DNA of 8,477 bases from Actinomycetota bacterium. Its GTDB lineage: Bacteria > Actinomycetota > Thermoleophilia > Solirubrobacterales > 70-9. The number at the start of each line of letters is the position of its first letter. Position 1 is the stretch's first letter. The translations under genes and the position numbers were made by a program. The notes beneath the pieces are model-generated. The model saw only the letters and a program-made list of their open reading frames with translations. It did not search any database and was not told the origin of the DNA. The DNA is taken from positions 1 to 8,477 of the forward strand of contig JAFDWD010001081.1 of NCBI GenBank assembly GCA_018268695.1. Direction: 5' to 3'. Below, piece after piece: positions 1 to 6,495 of the stretch.

Positions 1-1100
1 CCGGCGAGGATCTTGGTGAACTCGAGCGGCTCCTGTTCGACGCCGCTGCAGGTGTTCGACAGTTCGCCGACCTTGGCGAAGGCGCCGCCGCACTGCGAGT
101 CGCGGTTCAGCGACCAGATCGAGACGCGCGGGATGCCGCGCTGTTCGACGAACTTGGAGAGTTCGCGCGCGTCCTTGGTGGTGAAGCGCTCGGAGGTGAC
201 GTCGTTGACGCCGATCATCGGAGTGACCCCGACGTGGCCCCAGGCGGCGCTCGGGCTGCTCGGCAGGCCGGCCCCGCGCCAGAGCGTCTGCACCTGCGCC
301 TGGGTGGCGACGAGCGCGCGTTCGATCGTCCCGAGCATGTCGTGCGCGGCCCCTTCGCCGGGGCCGAAGTCCATCGTCATCGCGTTGACGCCTTCGAGCT
401 TCACACCCGCCTTCAACATCGCCTGGACGGCGGCGATCCCTTCGGCGGTGAGTCCGCTCGCGGCGACCGGCAGGGTCATCCACACCTTCAGCGGCTTCTT
501 TTCTGAGGCGAGCTGCTTCTGCACCGCCGCGATCGCTTCCGCGCGGCGCTTGTTCGCCGCGGCGTCGGCGAGGCTGGCGCCCTCGATGTCGAGGTCGATC
601 GCCTTCGCGTGGTAGCGCTGAATCGGTTCGAGGTAGGCCTGCTGAAGCTTGGCGGGGTCGGTGCAGTCGACCGCGAGCTCGGTGTTCGCCTGGCCGCCGT
701 AAGAGATCATCACGCTGCCACCCTGGCTGCGGAGCTGCGCCGTCCGCGCGTCCAGATCGAGCCCCTGCTCGGCGTCATTCAGCGTGTAGAAGTTCCCCCA
801 CGAGGGCGTGCACGGTTCTTCGGAGTCGCTGACGATGAAGGAGAGGTAGACGCTCGACACCGGATTCGAGCTGGGAAGCTGGAACGGATAGGTCGGCGTA
901 TTCGTCACGTCTACATAAGGGGCATAGACGGGAACCGCATCCGATTTCGCGCTGGCGGCCGGAGTTTCCTTGCTCGCCAGCTGCCACGCCCCGAACCCGA
1001 TCGCGCAGAGCACGACCAGCAGCACCACGACCCGCACGGCGGACAGTTCCCGCGGCGGCGGCTCGAGCGGAGCTTTGGCTTTTTCTTCGACGATGACCAT
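1..1100 (-). CDS. Membrane-anchored GH18 (chitinase-like) protein, 3' end cut by window
   Basis: The minus strand reads open from ATG at 1100 to the window edge (366 codons, no stop), so the C-terminus is missing. Residues 1-20 are a short cytosolic tail, 21-41 a single hydrophobic anchor (VVVLLVVLCAIGFGAW core), 42-60 a small-residue linker, and about 60 onward the enzyme domain. GH18 landmarks are visible: SYGG (133-136, the SxGG strand), DLDIE (169-173, matching the end of the DxxDxDxE motif, with E173 as the expected acid), MTMDFG (241-246) and SIWSLNRD (327-334, the last strand with its conserved Trp). From the family, the role would be hydrolysis or binding of chitin or another GlcNAc polymer outside the membrane; the substrate is inferred. 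GAGG lies 6 nt before the ATG. It is divergent from the gene at 1217. It could be a non-catalytic GH18-like lectin, but the catalytic acid is present. Confidence 0.85.
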   Translation of the reverse strand, partial: MVIVEEKAKAPLEPPPRELSAVRVVVLLVVLCAIGFGAWQLASKETPAASAKSDAVPVYAPYVDVTNTPTYPFQLPSSNPVSSVYLSFIVSDSEEPCTPSWGNFYTLNDAEQGLDLDARTAQLRSQGGSVMISYGGQANTELAVDCTDPAKLQQAYLEPIQRYHAKAIDLDIEGASLADAAANKRRAEAIAAVQKQLASEKKPLKVWMTLPVAASGLTAEGIAAVQAMLKAGVKLEGVNAMTMDFGPGEGAAHDMLGTIERALVATQAQVQTLWRGAGLPSSPSAAWGHVGVTPMIGVNDVTSERFTTKDARELSKFVEQRGIPRVSIWSLNRDSQCGGAFAKVGELSNTCSGVEQEPLEFTKILA

Positions 1101-1190
1101 CTCCCGCCTCTTCGGCACCTCCGGACCACGACTTGAGTCCTGGGTAACGCGCTGTTAACGGCTTTTGGCAACGACGAAGGGGGTGAGAAA

Positions 1191-1243
1191 CCCAACCCTT
1201 AGCCCTTGGTAACCCTGTGGGTGACGAAGGGCTAAGGGTTGGG
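1191..1243. repeat. Perfect 17-bp inverted repeat enclosing the GTG start of the DUF559 gene
   Basis: The left arm at 1191-1207 (CCCAACCCTTAGCCCTT) is the exact reverse complement of the right arm at 1227-1243; the loop is 19 nt (1208-1226). The GTG start at 1217 lies in the loop and the right arm encodes codons 4-9 of the downstream protein. In RNA this would be a strong hairpin over the initiation site; in DNA it could be an operator or the end of a repeated element. There is no T-run after it. Which role is right cannot be told from one copy. Confidence 0.8.
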
Positions 1244-2128
1244 CACGAGGCGCTCGCCGATCTGGCGACGACACAGCACGGGGTGGTCGCGACGTGGCAA
1301 CTGGCCGACCTGGGGTACGGACGGAACGCCGTAGCCAAGGCTGCGAAGGTGGGGCGGCTCCATCGCGTGCACCGGGGCGTCTACGTAGTCGGCCAGCGTG
1401 GGATCACCTGGGAGGGACGATGTATGGCGGCGGTCCTGGCCTCCTACCCTTCTGTCGCCAGCCATCTTGCGGCCGCGCGTCTCTGGGGACTGCTGCGCTA
1501 CCGGCCAGAAACGATGCACATCACCCGACGGAGCCCGCATCCTCGTAAGCGACCCTTCGTCGTCCACACCGCGGACCTCGCGCGGGCCGACCTCGCTCGG
1601 CGCGATCACATCCCGGTCACCTCCCTCTCCCGGACGGTCCTCGACGTGGCGGTCACCAGTCGGCCGCGGACCGTCAGACGCCACCTGCAGCTCGCCGACG
1701 ACCTGAAGATCTTCGACCTGCGCGAGATGGAGGACCTGCTCGAGCGGACCAAGGGTCACAAGGGACAGGCGAAGGTCCGCGCCGCCCTGGACATCGCCGA
1801 CGACAGGCCCGTCTTCACCCGCTCGGGTCTCGAGGAACGGTTCCTCGAGCTGATGCGGGAGGCCGGGCTTCCCGAACCGGCGATGAACCTCTTCGTCGAG
1901 GGGTTCGAGATCGACGCCTATTGGGCCGATCATCGCTTCGGGGTCGAACTCGACGTCTACGAGACCCACGGGTCGCGGCTCTCCTTCGAGGAGGACCGGG
2001 AACGCGACGACGCGCTGCTGCTGGCCGGGATCGAGACCACGCGGGTGACGGGGCCGCGGCTCGATCGGGAGCCGGGGGCGGTGGTCGACTCGGTCCGGCG
2101 GCACCTCGCGCGGAGGGCCGGCGGCTAG
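1217..2128 (+). CDS. AbiEi-type HTH plus DUF559 (Vsr-like, PD-(D/E)XK) nuclease-like protein
   Basis: 303 residues. The N-terminal part (about 12-60) fits the AbiEi_4-type winged-helix pattern: LATTQHGVVATWQLADLGYG, then GRLHRVHRGVYVVG. The middle (about 65-195) is the usual helical linker of this family. The C-terminal part (about 203-298) fits DUF559, related to very-short-patch-repair-like endonucleases: SGLEERF (E206/E207), D233, VELDVYETHG (E244 and D246 as the ExD pair), then FEEDRERDDALLLAGIETTRVT. The nuclease-fold acidic residues are therefore kept, so it may cut DNA; this is inferred. Only GTG 1217 can start the frame, because TGA at 1184 closes it upstream and no other ATG, GTG or TTG lies between. 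The Shine-Dalgarno is weak and the start sits in a hairpin loop. No AbiEii-type toxin gene is adjacent, so an antitoxin role is unlikely. It ends 1 base from the convergent gene at 2130. Confidence 0.85.
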   Translation: MGDEGLRVGHEALADLATTQHGVVATWQLADLGYGRNAVAKAAKVGRLHRVHRGVYVVGQRGITWEGRCMAAVLASYPSVASHLAAARLWGLLRYRPETMHITRRSPHPRKRPFVVHTADLARADLARRDHIPVTSLSRTVLDVAVTSRPRTVRRHLQLADDLKIFDLREMEDLLERTKGHKGQAKVRAALDIADDRPVFTRSGLEERFLELMREAGLPEPAMNLFVEGFEIDAYWADHRFGVELDVYETHGSRLSFEEDRERDDALLLAGIETTRVTGPRLDREPGAVVDSVRRHLARRAGG

Positions 2129-2129
2129 A

Positions 2130-2783
2130 TCAGCCGTCGCCGAGACCGCCGAGCCACCAGAACGGGCTCGGGGGCCGCTCCCGCCAAGCCACCGCCAGCG
2201 ATCCCTCGGCGGTGACCTTGCTGTCGGCGGGCGCCTCCGCACGGATCCGATCGGCCAACTCGTTCGCCGCGTCCTCGTCGGCGGCGCCGACGACCATGTA
2301 CTTCCACCGCCGCACCGGCTGCAGTCCCTCTTCCTCCAGCTTCTCGGCGAACTCCTTCGCCTCACGATGCGACGGGAACTCGACCCGCACCTCGAACTCG
2401 GCGAGCCCACCGCGTTCGGCGGTCTCTTCGTCCTCGGTCTGCATCAGCCGCTCGTGCTCGGCCTCTTTCTCAGAGTCGGTCGTCGGCTCAGGAGCCTCGG
2501 GGTCCTCCCAGTCCTCCGCGACCTCGTGCCAATGCCGCAGCTCGATCTTCGCGTCCCACCCCTTCTGGTCCAGCTGCCCCTGCACCACCCGCTGGGCCTT
2601 GTCGAGCTGCGCCCGATCCCCCGCATACAGATAGATCGTCTCGCCTTCATGACTGACGATCACCCGCTGGTCAAACGTCGTCTCGAGATCGTGCTCCAGC
2701 TCCGCCGCCCGCAGGTGGTCGGAGATCTGGCCGGAGACCCCGGCATCGTCAAGGTCGATCTGCAGCCGCCAGTCGTCGTTCAT
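2130..2783 (-). CDS. Conserved-looking acidic two-domain protein of unknown function
   Basis: 217 residues, no signal peptide and no membrane segment, so probably cytosolic. I do not recognise the family. Two alpha/beta-looking halves are joined by a very acidic, low-complexity linker (about 91-127). The first half (about 4-90) has strands WRLQIDL, RVIVSHE and TIYLYAG, each followed by helices; the second (about 127-200) has FEVRVEF, a helix EAKEFAEKLEEEGL, KYMVVGA, then a helix DEDAANELADRIRAEA. Each half looks like a small ferredoxin-like beta-alpha-beta fold; the second recalls RraB- or ACT-like modules, but only by pattern. The C-terminus (RPPSPFWWLGG) is a short aromatic tail. No Shine-Dalgarno precedes the ATG; a TAGGCT -10-like hexamer ends 6 nt upstream, which suits a leaderless transcript. 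The G/C-rich third codon positions support real coding. Confidence 0.75.
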   Translation of the reverse strand: MNDDWRLQIDLDDAGVSGQISDHLRAAELEHDLETTFDQRVIVSHEGETIYLYAGDRAQLDKAQRVVQGQLDQKGWDAKIELRHWHEVAEDWEDPEAPEPTTDSEKEAEHERLMQTEDEETAERGGLAEFEVRVEFPSHREAKEFAEKLEEEGLQPVRRWKYMVVGAADEDAANELADRIRAEAPADSKVTAEGSLAVAWRERPPSPFWWLGGLGDG

Positions 2784-2789
2784 GGATGA

Positions 2790-2815
2790 AGCCTAGACGG
2801 GCAAGGATCGTCTAG
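2790..2815 (-). promoter_or_regulatory. Candidate leaderless -10 box overlapped by a 7-bp dyad
   Basis: On the minus strand TAGGCT (2795 to 2790) fits the TANNNT -10 pattern and ends 6 nt before the ATG at 2783. That would place the transcription start at or next to the start codon. The inverted repeat CTAGACG (2793-2799) / CGTCTAG (2809-2815), 9-nt spacer, overlaps the -10 box. A repressor bound there would block this promoter. I see no convincing -35 box. The site is predicted from pattern only. Confidence 0.4.
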
Positions 2816-2872
2816 CCACGGCTGTTGCCTTTGCGGAACGGCGTGTGTTTGCGTTTCCGTATGCGGTGTGAT

Positions 2873-2890
2873 CTGCTGTTCAAACAGCAG
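2873..2890. promoter_or_regulatory. 8-bp dyad just upstream of the lipoprotein start
   Basis: CTGCTGTT (2873-2880) and AACAGCAG (2883-2890) are exact reverse complements around a 2-base centre. As RNA this is a 7-bp stem with a TCAA tetraloop. It ends 9 nt before the ATG at 2900, where a Shine-Dalgarno would be expected and none is seen. It could be an operator for a dimeric regulator or a translational control hairpin. No known operator consensus is recognised. Confidence 0.45.
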
Positions 2891-2899
2891 TCCTTGATC

Positions 2900-3526
2900 A
2901 TGAAGAGAAACACCTTGCAAAACCTCGTCCGAGGCGTCGGCCTCCTTGCGCTCCTCGCTCTGCTCCTCGTCGGCTGTGGAGGCGGAGGGAGCGGCACCTC
3001 CGCGAGCGCCACGAACGCGAGCGACAAGGTCGCGGAACCGAGCAAGGAGTTCCAGGACCCTGAAGGCCCGAAAGGGCCGGAACCGGTCGCGACCTTCGGC
3101 AAGGAATCCGGGAGTGCCGAACGGGAAGAGGCGTCGGCCGTCCTCGCCGACAACCTCACGGCGCGGGAAAAGGCGGACTTCGCGAAGCAGTGCGAAACGC
3201 TAGGGAAGCGCGGGATCGAAGCCATCCTCGGCAAAGGCAAAGCGAACGAACGGTCCAAGTGCGAGAAGGAACTGAAAACCCTTGCCGAACCGCTGGCCGG
3301 CACTAAAGAAATCAGGGCCGACACGCTGAGCGGCGAAATCGCGGCGCTGAGGATCAAGGGCAAACAGGCCTACGCGCTCTACCACGGCAACGATGGCAAC
3401 GACTACGCGATGCCGATGGAAGAAGAAGGCGGCAGCTGGAAGGTCGGGGGAATCATCACGACCGAACTTCCTCAGGAAAAGCCCAAGCCGAAGTCGGCCG
3501 CGCCGGAAAAGAAGAAGGAAGGCTGA
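2900..3526 (+). CDS. Predicted lipoprotein, possible NTF2-like domain
   Basis: 208 residues. MKRNTL, a hydrophobic core (about 12-23) and the lipobox LVGC with C26 form a classic lipoprotein signal, so the mature protein should be anchored on the outer face of the cytoplasmic membrane. A Gly/Ser/Ala-rich linker follows (27-75). The folded part (about 75-190) has helix EREEASAVLADNL, C98 and C121 as a possible disulfide pair, and strands IAALRIKGKQAYALYHG, YAMPM, GSWKVGGI; this order resembles SnoaL/NTF2-like lipoproteins of actinobacteria, but the match is weak. The tail is Lys/Pro-rich (EKPKPKSAAPEKKKEG). ATG 2900 is preferred over the in-frame TTG at 2825 and ATG at 2861 because it puts the signal peptide at the N-terminus. 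Glu codons are nearly all GAA (21 of 24), unlike the cytosolic neighbours. It ends 4 bases from the convergent operon at 3531. Confidence 0.8.
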   Translation: MKRNTLQNLVRGVGLLALLALLLVGCGGGGSGTSASATNASDKVAEPSKEFQDPEGPKGPEPVATFGKESGSAEREEASAVLADNLTAREKADFAKQCETLGKRGIEAILGKGKANERSKCEKELKTLAEPLAGTKEIRADTLSGEIAALRIKGKQAYALYHGNDGNDYAMPMEEEGGSWKVGGIITTELPQEKPKPKSAAPEKKKEG

Positions 3527-3530
3527 CGGC

Positions 3531-4298
3531 TTACAGATCGTCGATCAGGTCGGCCACTGAGTCGACGATGCGGGATGGGCGGTAGGGGAAGCGCTCGGCC
3601 TCGGCGCGGGTGGTGACGCCGGAGAGGACGAGGATGGTTTGCATGCCGGCCTCAAGGCCGGCGACGATGTCGGTGTCCATGCGGTCGCCGATCATGGCGG
3701 TGGTCTCGGAGTGGGCGTTCAGGGCATTGAGGGCGGAGCGCATCATCAGGGGGTTGGGCTTGCCGACGAAGTAGGGCTCGACGCCGGTGGCTCGGGTGAT
3801 CAGGGCGGCGACGGAGCCGGTGGCGGGAAGGGGGCCGCTCGGGGAGGGGCCGGTGGGGTCGGGGTTGGTGGCGATGAAGCGCGCGCCGGCGGAGATCAGG
3901 CGGATCGCCTGGGTGATGCGCTCGAAGGAGTAGGTGCGGGTCTCACCGAGGACGACGTAGTCGGGTTCGTTGTCGGTGAGGGTGTAGCCCGCCTGGTAGA
4001 GCTGGGTCGAGATGCCCGACTCGCCGACGACGAAGGCGGTGCCGTTGGGACGCTGGCTTTCGAGGAAGCGGGCAGTCGCGGAGGCCGAGGTCCAGATCGA
4101 CTCCTCGGGCACGTCGAGACCGCTCGCGCGGAGGCGGGCGGCGAGGTCGCGCCGGGTGAAGATCGAGTTGTTGGTGAGCAGGAGGAAGGGGAGGCCGAGC
4201 TCCTTCAGGCGGGCAAGGAAGCGGTCGGCACCGGGCAGAGCCTGGGACTCGTGGACGAGGACGCCGTCCATGTCCATGAGCCATGACTCGATCGCCAT
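3531..4298 (-). CDS. HAD-IIA family phosphatase (NagD-like; possible glycerol-3-phosphate phosphatase)
   Basis: 255 residues, the usual length for HAD subfamily IIA. All four motifs are present: I, DMDG (nucleophile D9, acid/base D11); II, LTNNS (T42, N43); III, VGKPNP (K180); [10 protein letters not shown] (D205, D210). The large C2-type cap lies between motifs II and III (about 70-175). The reaction is hydrolysis of a phosphate monoester, with Mg2+, in the cytosol. The substrate cannot be read from sequence. The family includes NagD, 4-nitrophenyl phosphatases and mycobacterial Rv1692, reported as a glycerol-3-phosphate phosphatase. The gene starts 9 nt after the glycerol kinase stop and its GGAG lies at the end of glpK, so the two are surely co-transcribed. 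That context makes glycerol-3-phosphate the best guess. The TAA stop is 4 bases from the converging lipoprotein gene. Confidence 0.92.
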   Translation of the reverse strand: MAIESWLMDMDGVLVHESQALPGADRFLARLKELGLPFLLLTNNSIFTRRDLAARLRASGLDVPEESIWTSASATARFLESQRPNGTAFVVGESGISTQLYQAGYTLTDNEPDYVVLGETRTYSFERITQAIRLISAGARFIATNPDPTGPSPSGPLPATGSVAALITRATGVEPYFVGKPNPLMMRSALNALNAHSETTAMIGDRMDTDIVAGLEAGMQTILVLSGVTTRAEAERFPYRPSRIVDSVADLIDDL

Positions 4299-4307
4299 GG
4301 GGCCAAG

Positions 4308-5807
4308 CTACTCCACCCAGTCGAAGGTCCGCTCGACCGCCTTCTTCCACTGGGCGTACTGCTTCTCGCGGTCGTCCTCGTCCATCTCCGGCTCCCAGCG
4401 CTTGTCCTCGGACCAGCGCTCGCGCAGCTCGTCCGTGCCGGACCAGAACCCGGTCGCGAGGCCGGCGGCGAAGGCGGCGCCGAGCGCGGTCGTCTCGGTC
4501 ACCGCGGGACGGATCACCGGGACGCCGAGGACGTCGGCCTGGAACTGCATCAGGAACTCGTCGGCGGTCATGCCGCCGTCGACCTTCAGCTCGGAGAAGG
4601 GGACGTCGGCGACGTCGTTGGCGGCGTCGACCACCTCGCGGCTCTGCCAGGCGGTGGCCTCGAGGGTGGCGCGGGCGATGTGGCCTTTGTTGGCGTAGGC
4701 GGTGAGGCCGACGATGACGCCGCGCGCGTCTTCGCGCCAGTAGGGAGCGAAGAGGCCGGAGAAGGCGGGGACGAAGTAGACGCCGCCGTTGTCGTCGACC
4801 GACCTGGCCAGCTCTTCGACTTCGGGGGCCTCCTTGATGATCCCGAGGCGGTCGCGCAACCACTGGACCGCGGCGCCGGTGACGGCGATCGAGCCCTCGA
4901 GCATGTAGACGGGCGGGCCGTCGGGACCGAGCTTCGCCCCCACCGTGGTGAGGAGCTTGTCGGTGTGGACGATCTCCTCGCCGGTGTTGACGAGGAGGAA
5001 CGAGCCGGTGCCGTAGGTGTTCTTCGCGTCGCCCGGGTCGAAGCAGGTCTGCCCGAACATCGCCGCCTGCTGGTCGCCGAGGATGCCCGCGACCGGAACG
5101 CCGCCGAGCGCGGTCCCCGCGGCCTCGCCGTAGGTCTCCGAGGAGCTCTTGATCTCCGGCAGCATCGACTTCGGGATCCCCATCAGGTCGAGGCTCGGCT
5201 CGTGCCAGTCGAGCGTCCCCAGGTTCATCAGCATCGTCCGCGACGCGTTGGTGACGTCGGTCGCGTGGACCCCTCCCTTGGCCCCGCCGGTGAGGTTCCA
5301 GAGCACCCAGGCGTCCATGTTGCCGAAGGCCAGTTCGCCGTCTTCGGCCCGCTTGCGCGCCCCGTCCACGTTGTCGAGGATCCACTTGATCTTGGGACCG
5401 GAGAAGTAGGTCGAGAGCGGCAGGCCGACGTCCTTGCGCAGGCGGTCGACGCCCTCGTCGCCGGCCAGCTCCTGCACGATGTCTTCGGTCCGCGTGTCCT
5501 GCCAGACGATCGCGTTGTAGACGGGCTCGCCGGTCTCCCGGTCCCAGACCACGGTCGTCTCGCGCTGGTTGGTGATGCCGATCGCGGCGACGTCGCCTGC
5601 CTCGACGTCGGACTTCGCCATCGCCCCGCCGATCACCTCACGGGTCTTGCGCCAGATCTCCTTCGGATCGTGCTCGACCCAGCCGGCTTTCGGCGTGATC
5701 TGCTCGTGCTCTTTCTGGTCGACGCACTGGATCCGGCCGTCCTTGTCGAACAGGATCAGCCGGCTCGACGTGGTCCCCTGGTCGATCGCCGCGACGTAGT
5801 CCGCCAT
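4308..5807 (-). CDS. glpK: Glycerol kinase
   Basis: 499 residues, full length for the FGGY family. It catalyses ATP + glycerol to ADP + sn-glycerol-3-phosphate in the cytosol, the entry step of glycerol use. Seen: phosphate loop DQGTTSSR (9-16), NQRET (R82, E83) and W102 and Y134 at the glycerol site, FGGY signature 1 from Y134 to N146, catalytic base D245 in [17 protein letters not shown] (266-272), [11 protein letters not shown] (347-357) and the adenine-side [19 protein letters not shown] (410-428). By alignment by eye, the position of E. coli R236, which binds fructose-1,6-bisphosphate, is Gly here, and the loop before it has no His of the type phosphorylated by HPr in Firmicutes. A strong AGGAGG (5812-5817) precedes the ATG. 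No glpF or glpD is in the window. The gene is first in an operon with the HAD phosphatase and divergent from a TetR gene. Confidence 0.98.
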   Translation of the reverse strand: MADYVAAIDQGTTSSRLILFDKDGRIQCVDQKEHEQITPKAGWVEHDPKEIWRKTREVIGGAMAKSDVEAGDVAAIGITNQRETTVVWDRETGEPVYNAIVWQDTRTEDIVQELAGDEGVDRLRKDVGLPLSTYFSGPKIKWILDNVDGARKRAEDGELAFGNMDAWVLWNLTGGAKGGVHATDVTNASRTMLMNLGTLDWHEPSLDLMGIPKSMLPEIKSSSETYGEAAGTALGGVPVAGILGDQQAAMFGQTCFDPGDAKNTYGTGSFLLVNTGEEIVHTDKLLTTVGAKLGPDGPPVYMLEGSIAVTGAAVQWLRDRLGIIKEAPEVEELARSVDDNGGVYFVPAFSGLFAPYWREDARGVIVGLTAYANKGHIARATLEATAWQSREVVDAANDVADVPFSELKVDGGMTADEFLMQFQADVLGVPVIRPAVTETTALGAAFAAGLATGFWSGTDELRERWSEDKRWEPEMDEDDREKQYAQWKKAVERTFDWVE

Positions 5808-5934
5808 CAGTCCTCCTCCCCCATGTGACTCAACCCTCCTCGATCGTGGTTTCTAGCTGACCGCCGGAGCCGGCAAACAGGAAATCTTTCTCATATCGCG
5901 CATCACCCTCCGCCCGGGCGTAGGTTTGGGGTGG
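5808..5934. promoter_or_regulatory. Divergent control region between glpK and the TetR gene
   Basis: 127 bases separate the two divergent starts, so both promoters and any TetR operator should be here. Two small dyads are visible: GCCGG-AG-CCGGC (5863-5874) and GAAA-TC-TTTC (5881-5890), the latter inside the most A/T-rich part of the gap. The glpK Shine-Dalgarno AGGAGG lies at 5812-5817. I could not pick out a convincing -35/-10 pair for either gene. Confidence 0.4.
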
Positions 5935-6495
5935 ATGACGACGAACATGCGCAAAGACGCGGCCCGCAGCCGGCGGGCGATCCTCGACTCCGCCCGCGCG
6001 CTCTACCGCGACGACTCGGAGGCGTCCTTCGCCGAGATCGCGCATGAAGCGGGGCTCGGGCAGGCGACCGTATACAGGCACTTCGCCGACCGCCACGCCC
6101 TGCTCGCCGCGCTGGCCGCCGAGGACATGGCCGCGCTCGAGGAGCGGATCGCCGCCGACGAGGAGATCGGCCCGAACTCACTGGAGGAGCTGCTGCGCGA
6201 GATGCTCGACGCCCAGCTCCGCTCCCAGGGGATGATCGCCGCGATCCGGGTCGGCGAGATGGATGAGAGCCAGGTTCAAGGGCTGACCGACCGGGTCCGT
6301 GACCTCCTCGAGCCGCGCCTCGCGGCGGCACGCATCGCCGAGGTCGTCCGCCCCGACCTGACCCTCGACGACCTCCTCATAGTGCTCTCCATGGTCGACG
6401 GCGCGCTCGCTCCATTGCGCGACTTCGAGGAACGCAAGGAGGCCTCGGCTCGGGCTTTTGAGATCGCCCTCGACGGGCTACGATCGAGGGCATGA
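5935..6495 (+). CDS. TetR/AcrR-family transcriptional regulator
   Basis: 186 residues. The N-terminal TetR_N domain is clear: RRAILDSARALYRDD (13-27) as helix 1, then the helix-turn-helix SFAEIAHEAGLGQATVYRHF (31-50), with the family-typical TVYRHF recognition-helix end. Residues about 55-186 are an all-helical ligand and dimer domain of variable sequence, so the effector cannot be named. ATG 5935 is preferred; TTG 5926 adds only MGW, and ATG 5947 would remove four residues. The gene is divergent from glpK across 127 bases, an arrangement common for TetR regulators that control the neighbour and themselves; control of glpK or of the downstream DUF4232 gene is inferred. Its TGA stop overlaps the next ATG (ATGA), so translation of the two is probably coupled. 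Confidence 0.92.
   Translation: MTTNMRKDAARSRRAILDSARALYRDDSEASFAEIAHEAGLGQATVYRHFADRHALLAALAAEDMAALEERIAADEEIGPNSLEELLREMLDAQLRSQGMIAAIRVGEMDESQVQGLTDRVRDLLEPRLAAARIAEVVRPDLTLDDLLIVLSMVDGALAPLRDFEERKEASARAFEIALDGLRSRA

Noticed and set aside
13..1136. Plus-strand open frames at 13-615 and 609-1136
   Set aside because: They are antisense to the GH18 gene, which shows a membrane anchor and all main family motifs on the minus strand.
1217..2128. Abortive-infection toxin-antitoxin module
   Set aside because: Only the HTH half resembles AbiEi, and no AbiEii-like toxin lies next to it.
1232..2410. 392-codon open frame on the minus strand opposite the DUF559 gene
   Set aside because: It crosses the junction of two convergent genes that both have better protein evidence; its product is low-complexity.
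2825..2899. N-terminal extension of the lipoprotein from TTG 2825 or ATG 2861
   Set aside because: It would put 13 to 25 residues ahead of a textbook lipoprotein signal peptide, and it would run through the 2873-2890 dyad.
3943..5385. 480-codon open frame on the minus strand, in another frame within glpK and the phosphatase
   Set aside because: It is extremely Arg/Pro/Gly-rich with no motif, and it overlays glpK, whose full set of catalytic motifs is in a different frame. GC-rich coding DNA produces such shadows.
4680..5828. 382-codon open frame on the plus strand opposite glpK
   Set aside because: It is the antisense of a certain gene; its composition is rich in Val, Asp, Arg and Gly with no domain.
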